A stretch of DNA of 47,654 bases from a bacterium HR11. Its GTDB lineage: Bacteria; Acidobacteriota; HRBIN11. How positions within the stretch are numbered: the stretch's first letter is position 1; the number at the start of each line of letters is the position of its first letter. The stretch is taken from contig BEHN01000007.1 in assembly GCA_002898535.1 (NCBI GenBank), forward strand, positions 68,946 through 116,599, read 5' to 3'. Below the pieces are notes generated by a model that saw only the letters and a list, made by a program, of their open reading frames with translations, had not been told where the DNA came from and did no database searches. The position numbers and the translations under genes are program-made. Positions 34,963-42,464 of the stretch are shown here, one piece after another.

Positions 34963-35066
34963 CAGGGCCGTTCGGGCCTTGAGAATGCGTCGGATCGACC
35001 TTTCCCAGCGCCCAGGAAGCACGATTTCTCAGGCTTCGTAAGGTTCTCACGGGCCAAACCGTTCTG
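34963..35066. mobile_element. Short TIR element without interior array
   Basis: CAGGGCCGTTCGGGCCTTGAG at the left and ACGGGCCAAACCGTTCTG at the right form the ends. The inner left block (CTTTCCCAGCGCCCAGGAAGC) is present but there is no array or hairpin core, so this is a minimal or deleted copy. CG lies at both borders. It separates the porin gene from the start of the metal-binding protein gene. Confidence 0.7.
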
Positions 35067-35075
35067 CCGACCGAA

Positions 35076-36521
35076 TCAGTAATTCTCATGCTTGTGCGGC
35101 CCGGCCGCCCACGTCAGGAGGAACATTACCCGATGCTCCGTCGGACGGTCCATCCGACCCGTCCGAAGATAGCTGTACTGAAGCCGCAGGCGGACCCACT
35201 CGCTCTGCCAGAAGGTCAGGACCGGCGAAAGACCCCAGACGGTCGTACCGGCCTCGTCCATCCGTTGGACGTAGTCGGCCCGCAGGCCGACCAGCCACCG
35301 TTGGTCCAAGCGGTACTCGACGAAGCCGAAGCCCCCCCAGCGGGACTGCCACACAGGCGGGGCCGGCAGGATGGCGGCCGGCGTCTCCAGCGTCGTCGGC
35401 AGGACTTCCAAACGGTTCAGGAACACTTCCAACCACACGTCCAGGCCCCGGTACTTGGCCCGCTCGGGCGGCGTCCAGTTGAACCGGGCAAAGGCGTTCC
35501 ATATTCGATGCCGCAGACGGGGCTCCCGTTCGGCGAGGCCCCAGAGGGTCGAGGCCCCGAACTCCAGGAACGTACTGTCCGACAGGTCGTAGTAGTTGTT
35601 GAGATACGCCAGCCAGGCCGGCCGGGTCAGGGAGTTCCCCCGAAAGCCGTCGGCATCGCCGGCGACGAGCGAGACGACGACCTCGCCGGACGAACTCCAA
35701 AGCCTGGGGAGGAGCCACGCCGCGTGGACGCCCGTCTGGGCGACCTGGGCCTCCTCGCCCAGGTATTCCTGCATGGCCAGGGGCGGGTCGACCTGGGGGA
35801 AGGCATGCAGGTGCCATCGGTTTAACATCCCGGTCTGCAGGAACTGGCGTCCGACCGAGAGCCGCAGGCGCCCCGGGAGGGCCAGCCACTCGACGTAGGC
35901 CTCTTCCAGGTGGATCTCGCCGTCTTCCCAGGAGGCAAAGACCTTCATCCGACTGTAGGGGTCGAGCATGGAGACGAAGCCGAACTCGATCTCCCGAAGG
36001 ACAAAGGGCTGGTCGGACCCGTCGGCCGAGTCTCCCGAGGGCGTCGTGTAACGGCCCAGGACGTCGCCCGTCACGGTGACCTCGGGATTCAGCTTGCTGA
36101 GGTTCAGGGCACCGGAGCTCGGGGCCGCCGCCGTCGATTCCGCCGGCGGGGGCGGCGGGGGTGGCGTCGCTTGCTGGATCTCCTGCTTCAGACGCTCCAA
36201 TTCCTGGTCCGGTCCCGCCGGGACCGTCGGGGAAGTCGGCTGTTGTAAGAGCTGGCGGATCTGGTCCGTGACCTGTTGAAGCGCCTGGACCTGAGCGGCC
36301 AGGGCCTCGACCTGTCGGAGGAGGGCCTCCATCGCCTGGACCCGGGCCTGAAGGGCCTGGACCTGCTGACGGAGCTTTTCCAGCTCCGCCGTTTCGGCGG
36401 CCGGGCGTTCCTGGGCGAGGGCCGATCCGCCGACCAGCCAGGCCACGACGCCCATGACGCCCAGACGCCGCCAGAGACTATGCGAAAGATCGATGGAATT
36501 CCTGTACGAGTAAGGTCTCAT
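35076..36521 (-). CDS. Predicted outer-membrane porin with N-terminal coiled coil
   Basis: A 481-aa protein with a signal peptide (from MRPYSYRNSIDLSHSLWRRL, cleaved near ALA-QERPA) followed by a Leu/Gln-rich coiled coil (residues 45-120, LEKLRQQVQALQARVQAMEA), a Pro-rich linker and a C-terminal region of alternating aromatic strands typical of a beta barrel (KVFASWEDGEIHLEEAYVEW, RLRLSVGRQFLQTG). The C-terminus is HENY. This layout resembles porins such as OprP/phosphate-selective or zinc-regulated outer-membrane proteins found with ZnuA operons. GGAGGACC precedes the ATG. It probably lets metal ions or complexes reach the ABC system encoded downstream. The family is not certain. Confidence 0.82.
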   Translation of the reverse strand: MRPYSYRNSIDLSHSLWRRLGVMGVVAWLVGGSALAQERPAAETAELEKLRQQVQALQARVQAMEALLRQVEALAAQVQALQQVTDQIRQLLQQPTSPTVPAGPDQELERLKQEIQQATPPPPPPPAESTAAAPSSGALNLSKLNPEVTVTGDVLGRYTTPSGDSADGSDQPFVLREIEFGFVSMLDPYSRMKVFASWEDGEIHLEEAYVEWLALPGRLRLSVGRQFLQTGMLNRWHLHAFPQVDPPLAMQEYLGEEAQVAQTGVHAAWLLPRLWSSSGEVVVSLVAGDADGFRGNSLTRPAWLAYLNNYYDLSDSTFLEFGASTLWGLAEREPRLRHRIWNAFARFNWTPPERAKYRGLDVWLEVFLNRLEVLPTTLETPAAILPAPPVWQSRWGGFGFVEYRLDQRWLVGLRADYVQRMDEAGTTVWGLSPVLTFWQSEWVRLRLQYSYLRTGRMDRPTEHRVMFLLTWAAGPHKHENY

Positions 36522-36647
36522 GAAGGTCCTCCAAGAGGACGATATGAGATTTGAGAAGAGAAGGTCGCCCTCGATTGGGGGGGTCAGGGACCTACCCAAG
36601 GACCGGACGGCACTCCATGAAATCCCAAGACGGTCCTATGGGAGGTA

Positions 36648-36908
36648 TCATCCGACGGGGGGCGCTCGAGGGGAAAACGGAGGGATCAGGGCGCAGGCGA
36701 CCGGCGCCTGCACGTCAGGGGGCGCCAGAGGACGGCAGACCAGGGACACATCGAGCCCCGCTGGCGGACCGGACTCGACGAGGCTCTGGGCGCAGAGGGG
36801 GCACTTCCAAGCGTTTTCCAGGTGGGTATGGAGGCCCCACGTCCCCAGGAAGAGGAGGACACCCAGCACGGCCCACCGAAGGTACCATTCGAGACGTAGG
36901 GTCCTCAT
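36648..36908 (-). CDS. Small membrane or secreted Cys protein of the metal operon
   Basis: An 86-aa protein with one N-terminal hydrophobic segment (YLRWAVLGVLLFLGTWGLHT), a CPLC motif (ENAWKCPLCAQSLVES) and two further Cys (VSLVCRPLAPP, APVACALIPP). The CPLC plus HTH-type histidines suggest metal or redox binding in the periplasm. No family is recognised (a DUF2946-like role is possible). GAGGGACG precedes the ATG, and a near-consensus promoter lies just upstream. It is the first gene of the metal uptake operon, about 127 bp before the porin gene. Confidence 0.65.
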   Translation of the reverse strand: MRTLRLEWYLRWAVLGVLLFLGTWGLHTHLENAWKCPLCAQSLVESGPPAGLDVSLVCRPLAPPDVQAPVACALIPPFSPRAPPVG

Positions 36909-36929
36909 CAGGCGTCCCTCATCGGGCTT

Positions 36930-36957
36930 ATTATACGTCGGGGCATCTCCCGATCAA
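36930..36957 (-). promoter_or_regulatory. Sigma70-type promoter of the metal uptake operon
   Basis: On the minus strand TTGATC, 16 bp, TATAAT. Transcription would start near 36923, 15 nt from the first start codon. I do not recognise a Zur or Mur box with confidence. Confidence 0.6.
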
Positions 36958-37008
36958 CAGAACGTTCACCCCGACGAAAGGGGTCTGGATGCCAACCCGA
37001 TGGAGCGT

Positions 37009-37041
37009 GGGGCCGACGCCGCCATGACGGCCGGCCGTCGG
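37009..37041. repeat. Single hairpin unit of the 34-bp family
   Basis: CCGACGCCGCC-ATGAC-GGCCGGCCGTCGG folds imperfectly with the ATGACG loop typical of the hairpin units in the mobile elements. It stands alone between the two divergent promoters. Confidence 0.5.
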
Positions 37042-37070
37042 TTGATGGATCGGAAGACGGCGCCTATCAT
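37042..37070 (+). promoter_or_regulatory. Sigma70-type promoter of the VIT1-family gene
   Basis: TTGATG, 17 bp, TATCAT. Transcription near 37077 would include the hairpin at 37086-37128. Confidence 0.45.
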
Positions 37071-37085
37071 CTTTTTTCGATAGCG

Positions 37086-37128
37086 TCTCCCGGCGGGGAA
37101 GCCCGGCCCCTCGGGCCTTTCCGGGAGA
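37086..37128 (+). other. Leader hairpin before the iron transporter-like gene
   Basis: TCTCCCGG and CCGGGAGA form an outer 8-bp stem enclosing a second stem, AAGCCCG against CGGGCCTT. The ribosome site GGCGGAGG lies just outside. It could act as a structured leader or attenuator. Confidence 0.45.
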
Positions 37129-37147
37129 GACAGGCGGAGGTTCGCCG

Positions 37148-38179
37148 ATGACGCCGTCGCCGACGACTTCGCTGGAAGCCCTGGCCGAGACGCTGGTCCG
37201 TCAGGGCCTGCCGACGCCGGAAGTCCGGTCGATCGCCGCCCGGTTGGCCCGAAACGAGCTCTTTGACGGTTCTCTCTATCGGCGGCTGGCCCGGATCGAG
37301 AAGGACGAGGACGTTCGGCAAATGCTGAGGAATCTCAGCGAGTTTGAGGACCGCCACATCTGCTTCTGGCAACGTCTGGCGGGCCTGGACCGCGTGCGTT
37401 TAACGTTGGGCCTGCGGGTCAAGATGGGCTTTCTCCTCCTCCTGCGGCGGCTCCTGGGCTCGAAGCTGACCTTCCTGATCCTGGAGGCCATCGAGCACTA
37501 CGGGGTCACGAAGTACTTGAAGCTATGGGAGCAGTATCGGAATACGCCCCTGGCCGAAGGCATTCGGGCGATCCTGATGGACGAGCTCAAGCATGAAGAC
37601 GAGGCCATCCTGCAGGCCAGCCAACGGCACATTCGGAGCGAGGACTTCCGGCACACGATCCTGGGCCTCAACGACGGCCTCGTCGAGATTTTGGGGAGCG
37701 TGGGCGGGTTCTACGCGGCTTTCCGGGACCCCCATACCGTCGCCCTGGCGGCCTCCATCGTCGGCGTGGCCGGGGCCCTCTCGATGGCCGCCGGGGCCTA
37801 CGCCTCCGTCAAGTCCGAGGTCGAGGTCCAGGCCGTCGAGAGGTCCAAGATGCGGGTCCTGGCCGAGATCACGGGGAATGCGGTCGAGGAACCGGCCGGG
37901 GAGAACCCCTGGCGGGCCGCCCTCGTCGTCGGGGTCTTTTACCTGCTGGGGGCCTTGATTCCAGTCCTGCCCTTCTGGCTGGGCGCGCAACAGCCCGTCG
38001 TTTCGTTCGTGTCCGGGTTCCTGGCGGCCGGCCTGATGGCGGCCCTCCTGGCCGTGATGTCCGGCACGCCGGTCCTGCGGAAGATGACCGAGAATGCCGT
38101 CATCGTGGCGGGCACCGTCGCCGTCACGTACGCCATGGGCCTGCTGGCCCAACGGTATTTCGGGATCGAGATTCGCTGA
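37148..38179 (+). CDS. Ferritin-like/VIT1 fusion (MbfA-like iron transporter)
   Basis: A 343-aa protein with a rubrerythrin-like helical domain (residues 1-160, with acidic metal-ligand motifs RNELFDGSLYRRLARIEKDE, SEFEDRHICFWQRLAG and MDELKHEDEAILQ) fused to a CCC1/VIT1-type membrane domain (GLNDGLVEILGSVGGFYAAF, GALSMAAGAYASVKSE, four or five segments to the end). Homologues such as MbfA export iron or load it away from the cytosol and protect against peroxide. GGAGG precedes the ATG. It sits opposite the metal uptake operon, with divergent promoters, so the two may be regulated together. Confidence 0.92.
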   Translation: MTPSPTTSLEALAETLVRQGLPTPEVRSIAARLARNELFDGSLYRRLARIEKDEDVRQMLRNLSEFEDRHICFWQRLAGLDRVRLTLGLRVKMGFLLLLRRLLGSKLTFLILEAIEHYGVTKYLKLWEQYRNTPLAEGIRAILMDELKHEDEAILQASQRHIRSEDFRHTILGLNDGLVEILGSVGGFYAAFRDPHTVALAASIVGVAGALSMAAGAYASVKSEVEVQAVERSKMRVLAEITGNAVEEPAGENPWRAALVVGVFYLLGALIPVLPFWLGAQQPVVSFVSGFLAAGLMAALLAVMSGTPVLRKMTENAVIVAGTVAVTYAMGLLAQRYFGIEIR

Positions 38180-38182
38180 AGT

Positions 38183-38420
38183 GAGGCAGTAAGGCAATTC
38201 GGCGGATGAGCAGGTAGGCCGGGACGCGGGTCGTCCGGGTGGACATCTCTTTTTCTGAGCACCGGGGCCCTCGGCGAGGTCTTTGGATTTTACTCTCTAC
38301 TTCCCTAACATCGAACTGTATCCGACCTGTCGTCCATCCATACGACTTACCCCCATTCCCTTACTGCCTCATTAGCTTACTGCCCTACTGCCTTACTTAT
38401 CGCCTGACCCTCTAACGGCC
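38183..38420. repeat. Octamer arrays GGCAGTAA and CTTACTGC around unassigned DNA
   Basis: After the VIT1-family stop, GGCAGTAA/GGCAATTC units run to about 38205. From about 38355 to 38405 the complement appears as CCCTTACT, GCCTCATT, AGCTTACT, GCCCTACT, GCCTTACT. So the arms are inverted and form a loose palindrome of family I. The stretch between them shows no gene. Confidence 0.6.
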
Positions 38421-38422
38421 TA

Positions 38423-38803
38423 TCAGAGCCGTTCGGGCGGTGAGAAGTGAGATGGAGAGCGGAAAGGGCACCTCCACGAAAGCACGATGTTTAGGCAGTC
38501 GGCAGATAGGCAGTCGGCAGGTGGGCAGGTGGGCAAGTGGGCAGGTGGGCAGGTGGGCAAGTGGGCAGGTCGAGAGACGGGCGTCGGTCCCCGGCCCACC
38601 GGCCGTCATGCCGGTGGCTTCCGGAGAGAGCCCGCCGTCCTGCGGGCGTCATCCTCATTAAACCGCCCGTCTTGGCCGGGTCGATCCCCTCTGAACACCG
38701 CCAGGGATGGCGGTGTCATCCTTCACAAGCTTGAAAAATCGAGATGGCTGGGCCATCGTTTTCCCGGATGGGAACCGCATTTCTCCCAACCGAACAGCTC
38801 TGC
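38423..38803. mobile_element. Complete TIR element with octamer array and hairpin units (381 bp)
   Basis: TA flanks at 38421-38422 and 38804-38805. The left end (TCAGAGCCGTTCGGGCGGTG) is the variant with the GAAGTGAGATGGAGAGC block. The interior holds a GGCAGGTG/GGCAAGTG array (38505-38570) then four hairpin units (about 38594-38722) and the right end shared with 25846-26258. It ends 12 bp before the moeA start codon, so moeA has lost or never had another upstream region. Confidence 0.9.
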
Positions 38804-38817
38804 TATGTGAGGCATCC

Positions 38818-40077
38818 ATGCGGACCTATACGGAAGCGTTGGAAGTCCTGCGCAGTCGGGTCCGGCCTCTGGGTAAGGTCGAGGTCCCCTTAGACCAGGC
38901 CCTGGGGCGGGTCGCGGCCGAAGCCGTCCGGGCGCCGTCGGACCAGCCGCCTTGGGCGAATGCGGCGATGGACGGCTACGCCGTTCGGAGCGCGGACGTC
39001 GCCGTCCCCGAGGAACGCCCCGCACTACGGGTCATCGGTCAAGTCGCCGCCGGTCAATGGCCGGACCGGACGGTCGAGCCCGGGACGGCCGTCCGCATCT
39101 TTACGGGGGCCCCGGTCCCGCCCGGCGCCGACGCCGTCGTCCCCCAGGAGGACGTCGTCGAGACGCCGGAAGGGATCCAAATCCGCCGACCGGTTTCGCC
39201 GGGTGAAAACGTCCGGCCGCCGGCCGAGGACTTCTCGGCCGGCACGTGCCTGATCCCGGTCGGTCGGTACATCACGCCGGCGGACATCGCCCTGGCCGCC
39301 ACGGTCGGGCGGGACCGCCTGTGGGTCTACCGGGTCCCGCGAGCACTGGTCCTGGCCTCGGGTCAGGAACTCGCCGAGCCGGGTCAGCCGCTCGAACGGG
39401 GGCGCATCTATGACTCCAACAGTTACTTCTTACAAGCCCGCCTTCGGCGGCTTGGCATCCCGGTCGAGCGATGGTCCTTTCTCCCCGACCGGTGGGCGGA
39501 CGTCCGCTCGACGCTGGCCCGGGCGTTCGACCGATTCGACGTCGTCATCACGACAGGCGGCGTGTCGGTCGGGGAATACGACTTGATTCGGAAGGCGTGG
39601 GAGTCGCTGGGCCTCGAGACGCTTATCGCCGGCGTGGCCATCAAGCCGGGCAAGCCCCTGTGGGTCGGTACGGCCGACGGCCGGTGGGCCTTCGGCCTAC
39701 CGGGCAATCCGGCCTCGGCTTACGTGTGCCTGGAAGCGTTCGTCTATCCGTGGCTCTGGTGGGTGCAGGGATTTCCCGGGGCGCTTCCCTACCGATTCCC
39801 CGTGACTCTCGGCCGGGCGGTGCAGAATCCCGGCGGGCGGACATTTTTCCTCCGATGCCGCCTGCATGTCCGACCGGAGGGGTGGTATGCCGAGCCGGCC
39901 GGTCCGCAGGGGTCCCACATCGTTCGGACGACGGCCCGGTCTCAGGCGCTCGTCGTCGTCGAGCCAAACGCCCGCCTGGAGGCCGGGGCCGTCGTGGGGG
40001 CCTTGATCCCCGAGGCGCATCCCCTGGACCTGCTCCTGGCCGAGAACAGCGAGTGGCGAGTGGCGAATGGCGAATAG
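38818..40077 (+). CDS. moeA: Molybdopterin molybdenumtransferase
   Basis: MoeA inserts molybdenum into adenylated molybdopterin. The 419-aa protein has the MoeA domains in order: MRTYTEALEVLRSRV with PWANAAMDGYAV, TGAPVPPGADAVV, GENVRPPAEDF, the central TTGGVSVGEYDLIRKAWE and GVAIKPGKPLW, and FGLPGNPASAYV, then the C-terminal domain IV. GTGAGG lies before the ATG at 38818. The final residues SEWRVANGE and the stop TAG are made by the GCGAATG heptamer array, so its native C-terminus has been altered. No other molybdopterin gene lies in the window. Confidence 0.93.
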   Translation: MRTYTEALEVLRSRVRPLGKVEVPLDQALGRVAAEAVRAPSDQPPWANAAMDGYAVRSADVAVPEERPALRVIGQVAAGQWPDRTVEPGTAVRIFTGAPVPPGADAVVPQEDVVETPEGIQIRRPVSPGENVRPPAEDFSAGTCLIPVGRYITPADIALAATVGRDRLWVYRVPRALVLASGQELAEPGQPLERGRIYDSNSYFLQARLRRLGIPVERWSFLPDRWADVRSTLARAFDRFDVVITTGGVSVGEYDLIRKAWESLGLETLIAGVAIKPGKPLWVGTADGRWAFGLPGNPASAYVCLEAFVYPWLWWVQGFPGALPYRFPVTLGRAVQNPGGRTFFLRCRLHVRPEGWYAEPAGPQGSHIVRTTARSQALVVVEPNARLEAGAVVGALIPEAHPLDLLLAENSEWRVANGE

Positions 40078-40104
40078 CGAGTAGCGAATGGCGAGTGGCG
40101 ACAG
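40048..40104. repeat. GCGAATG heptamer array (family E) at the 3' end of moeA
   Basis: Units GCGAGTG, GCGAATG, GCGAATA, GCGAGTA, GCGAATG, GCGAGTG, GCGACAG begin inside moeA (from the Ser-Glu-Trp codons) and continue past the stop. There is an imperfect complement (GCCATTCGTTG) at 40113-40124. Confidence 0.8.
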
Positions 40105-40185
40105 TGACGGTTTGCCATTCGTTGTTTCCACCATCCTGGACCTGTCCACCGCTAAAAATGAGACAGGCCCGCAATTTCGTGGGGG

Positions 40186-40214
40186 TTGCCCCCCGGGGGA
40201 GGCGGAATTATAAT
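40186..40214 (+). promoter_or_regulatory. Sigma70-type promoter of the polyamine gene
   Basis: TTGCCC, 17 bp, TATAAT. Transcription would start near 40221, 24 bases before the leader ORF. Confidence 0.6.
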
Positions 40215-40244
40215 GAAAGCAACTCCATTTGAGGAGTCGGTGTC

Positions 40245-40301
40245 ATGGATGACGATATTCGACGCGGATATGGATTTTTCTTCCGACCGAAAATTCCTTG
40301 A
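40245..40301 (+). CDS. 18-residue leader ORF before the AdoMetDC gene
   Basis: ATG to TGA encodes MDDDIRRGYGFFFRPKIP. GAGGAG lies nine bases upstream. The stop lies just before AAGGAGGTGAGG, the ribosome site of the AdoMet decarboxylase gene, so a ribosome stalled or terminating here would cover that site. A peptide ending in RPKIP (Pro last) is the sort that stalls ribosomes. Regulation by polyamines or AdoMet is a hypothesis: leader ORFs control AdoMetDC in eukaryotes and ornithine decarboxylase speF in E. coli. Confidence 0.5.
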   Translation: MDDDIRRGYGFFFRPKIP

Positions 40302-40315
40302 AGGAGGTGAGGCCG

Positions 40316-41668
40316 ATGACGCAAGCCCTCGGGGTTCATTACCTTCTAGAGCTCCGGGATTGTGATCCCCGCATCATCGACGACCTCCCCGAGGTCCAGC
40401 GGATTCTGCTGGAGGCGGCGCGCCGGTCCCGCGCGACCATCATCGACACGGTCTTCCGCAAATTCTCCCCCCAAGGCATCAGCGGCGTCGTGATCATCGC
40501 CGAATCCCACTTTTCCATCCACACGTGGCCCGAGTATCGGTATGCGGCCGTCGACATCTACACGTGTGGACGGATCGACCCTCTCTCGGCCGTCGGCTAC
40601 ATGATCGAGGAGTTCCGGTCTGGGAATCCGGCCTTCGTGATGCTCAAGCGCGGGCTCCTGCCGCAACCCTTCGAGGACTTACAGTTTCGGTTAGGCCGTC
40701 CCCGTTTGCCCGTTCAGGAGGACCCCAACGAGATCTCCGAGTGGTTTTTCCTGGACTTCATCAATCCCAGCAGTGCGAACCTCATCAAGGCCCGGCGGCT
40801 GATCTTCTCGGCGCGCTCGCCGTACCAGGAGATCGAAATCCTGGACACGCAGGCCTTCGGGAAGTGCCTGATGCTGGACGGGCGGATGCAGTCAGCCCAG
40901 GCGGACGAATTCATCTATCATGAAGCCTTGGTGCATCCGGCCATGGTCACGCACCCGAACCCGGAGTCGGTCCTTATCGTCGGTGGCGGTGAGGGCGCGA
41001 CGCTCCGGGAAGTCTTGCGGCATCGGACGGTCCGACGGGCCGTGATGGTCGATATCGACCGTCAGGTCGTGGAGGCCTGTCGGCTGTTCCTACCTGAATG
41101 GAGTGACGGGGCGTTCGAGGACCCACGGACGGAACTCGTCATCGACGACGCCCGGCATTACCTGACGTCGACGGACGAGCAGTTTGACGTCATCATCATG
41201 GACATCACCGAGCCCTTGGAGAACGGGCCCTCGGCCCCGCTGGTGACCTATGAGATGTTCCAGATCGTTCGGTCCCACCTGAAGCCTCAGGGGATCGTGG
41301 CCCACCAGTCGGGCAGTACGGGTACTTCCGAACTTCACTTCTTCGCCTCGATGTACAAGACGCTCCGAGCCGTCTTTCGGTACGTGGCGCCCTATTCGAT
41401 CCAGATCACGTCCTTTGCGATGCCGTGGGGGATCGTGATCGCATCGGATGCACTGGACCCCCGAACGCTGACGGCGGATGAGGTTGACCGTCGCCTGCGG
41501 GCCCGGTGTGAGGTCGAGAAACTCCGTTTTTACGACGGCGCCGTCCACCAAGCCCTCTTTGCATTGCCGAGATACATGCGGTCGATGTTGGAGGAACTGG
41601 GCCAAGTCCTCTATGACGATGGACCGCCCCTGTACCGACCTATCGACTATGCCATCACGATCGGGTAG
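40316..41668 (+). CDS. Fused S-adenosylmethionine decarboxylase-spermidine synthase
   Basis: A 450-aa two-domain enzyme for spermidine. Residues 1-120 are a bacterial SpeH-type AdoMet decarboxylase: self-cleavage at Glu63-Ser64 in AESHFSIHTWPEYRYAAVD gives the pyruvoyl group, and the catalytic His69 and Cys84 are present. Residues 165-450 are spermidine synthase (SpeE): EILDTQAFGKCLMLDGRMQ, PESVLIVGGGEGATLRE, MVDIDRQVVEACR and DARHYL. Similar fusions are known in bacteria. AAGGAGGTGAGG precedes the ATG at 40316. No ornithine or arginine decarboxylase lies in the window, so putrescine must come from elsewhere. Its 3' end overlaps the ABC ATPase gene on the opposite strand by 14 bp. Confidence 0.95.
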   Translation: MTQALGVHYLLELRDCDPRIIDDLPEVQRILLEAARRSRATIIDTVFRKFSPQGISGVVIIAESHFSIHTWPEYRYAAVDIYTCGRIDPLSAVGYMIEEFRSGNPAFVMLKRGLLPQPFEDLQFRLGRPRLPVQEDPNEISEWFFLDFINPSSANLIKARRLIFSARSPYQEIEILDTQAFGKCLMLDGRMQSAQADEFIYHEALVHPAMVTHPNPESVLIVGGGEGATLREVLRHRTVRRAVMVDIDRQVVEACRLFLPEWSDGAFEDPRTELVIDDARHYLTSTDEQFDVIIMDITEPLENGPSAPLVTYEMFQIVRSHLKPQGIVAHQSGSTGTSELHFFASMYKTLRAVFRYVAPYSIQITSFAMPWGIVIASDALDPRTLTADEVDRRLRARCEVEKLRFYDGAVHQALFALPRYMRSMLEELGQVLYDDGPPLYRPIDYAITIG

Positions 41669-42389
41669 GCTCCGGTGGGTCGAGGGTGGCGTCGGCCCCG
41701 GCGGGGGTCTCCTGCAGGGTGGTCCAGGGCTCGGCGACGTCGACCAGGCGGCCGTGCTCCAAGACGATCCGGCGCTGGGCCCACCGGGCTACGTGAGGGG
41801 CATGCGTGACCAGCAGGATCGTCTTACCGCGAGCGTGAATCCTTTGGAAGAGGGCCAGGACGGTCTGTTCGGCCTCGTGGTCCAGGCTTCCCGTCGGCTC
41901 GTCGGCCAAGAGGATGGGAGGATCGTTGACGAGGGCCCGGGCGATGGCCACCCGCTGTTGCTCCCCGCCGGAGAGCTGGGCCGGGTAGTGAGAAAATCGC
42001 TCCTTCGGCAGGCCGACGAGTTCCAGGACCCGCCGGGCCTGGGCTTCGTCGGGCACGCTGTGGAAGTACTGGGCCAGCATGACGTTCTCCAGGGCCGTCA
42101 GGTACGGGACGAGGTGGAACTGCTGGAAAATGATGCCGACGTAATTGCGGCGGTAGTCGGCGGCGGCGGCGCCCTCCAGGGTATGGACGGGGATCCGGTC
42201 GACCCAGACCTCCCCGGCCGTCGGTCGGTCCAGGCCCCCGATAAGGTGGAGGAGCGTGCTCTTGCCGGCCCCCGAGGGCCCCATGATGGCGACCCACTCG
42301 CCGCGTTCGATGGCCAGCGAGACCCCGTCCAGCGCCCGGACGCCGTTCGGATACTCCTTCACGACTTGGCGACACTCGATGAAAGCCAT
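41655..42389 (-). CDS. ABC transporter ATPase (LolD/MacB-like)
   Basis: A 244-aa ATPase with Walker [10 protein letters not shown], signature [15 protein letters not shown], Walker [14 protein letters not shown]-loop [17 protein letters not shown] and H-loop [12 protein letters not shown]. It resembles MacB/LolD-type ATPases of permeases with an extracytoplasmic domain (lipoprotein release, cell division or efflux). No permease lies in the same operon. It is 75 bp downstream of thrS on the same strand, so may be co-transcribed with it. The final residues after DVAEPWTT are low complexity. Confidence 0.93.
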   Translation of the reverse strand: MAFIECRQVVKEYPNGVRALDGVSLAIERGEWVAIMGPSGAGKSTLLHLIGGLDRPTAGEVWVDRIPVHTLEGAAAADYRRNYVGIIFQQFHLVPYLTALENVMLAQYFHSVPDEAQARRVLELVGLPKERFSHYPAQLSGGEQQRVAIARALVNDPPILLADEPTGSLDHEAEQTVLALFQRIHARGKTILLVTHAPHVARWAQRRIVLEHGRLVDVAEPWTTLQETPAGADATLDPPEPTRS

Positions 42390-42464
42390 CGTAACCCCTG
42401 CTTCGGATGTCTCCCTCGTCGAGAGCGGTCTGGCAAGTCCATGGCGGCCTGAAAAGGATGCCGG

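Noticed and set aside
34917-35057. N-terminal extension of the metal-binding protein
   Set aside because: It is repeat-encoded. A signal peptide and GGAGGT ribosome site support the ATG at 34916.
40141-40167. Intrinsic terminator after moeA
   Set aside because: CCTGTC...GACAGG can pair but the stem is short with a long loop and no T run follows.
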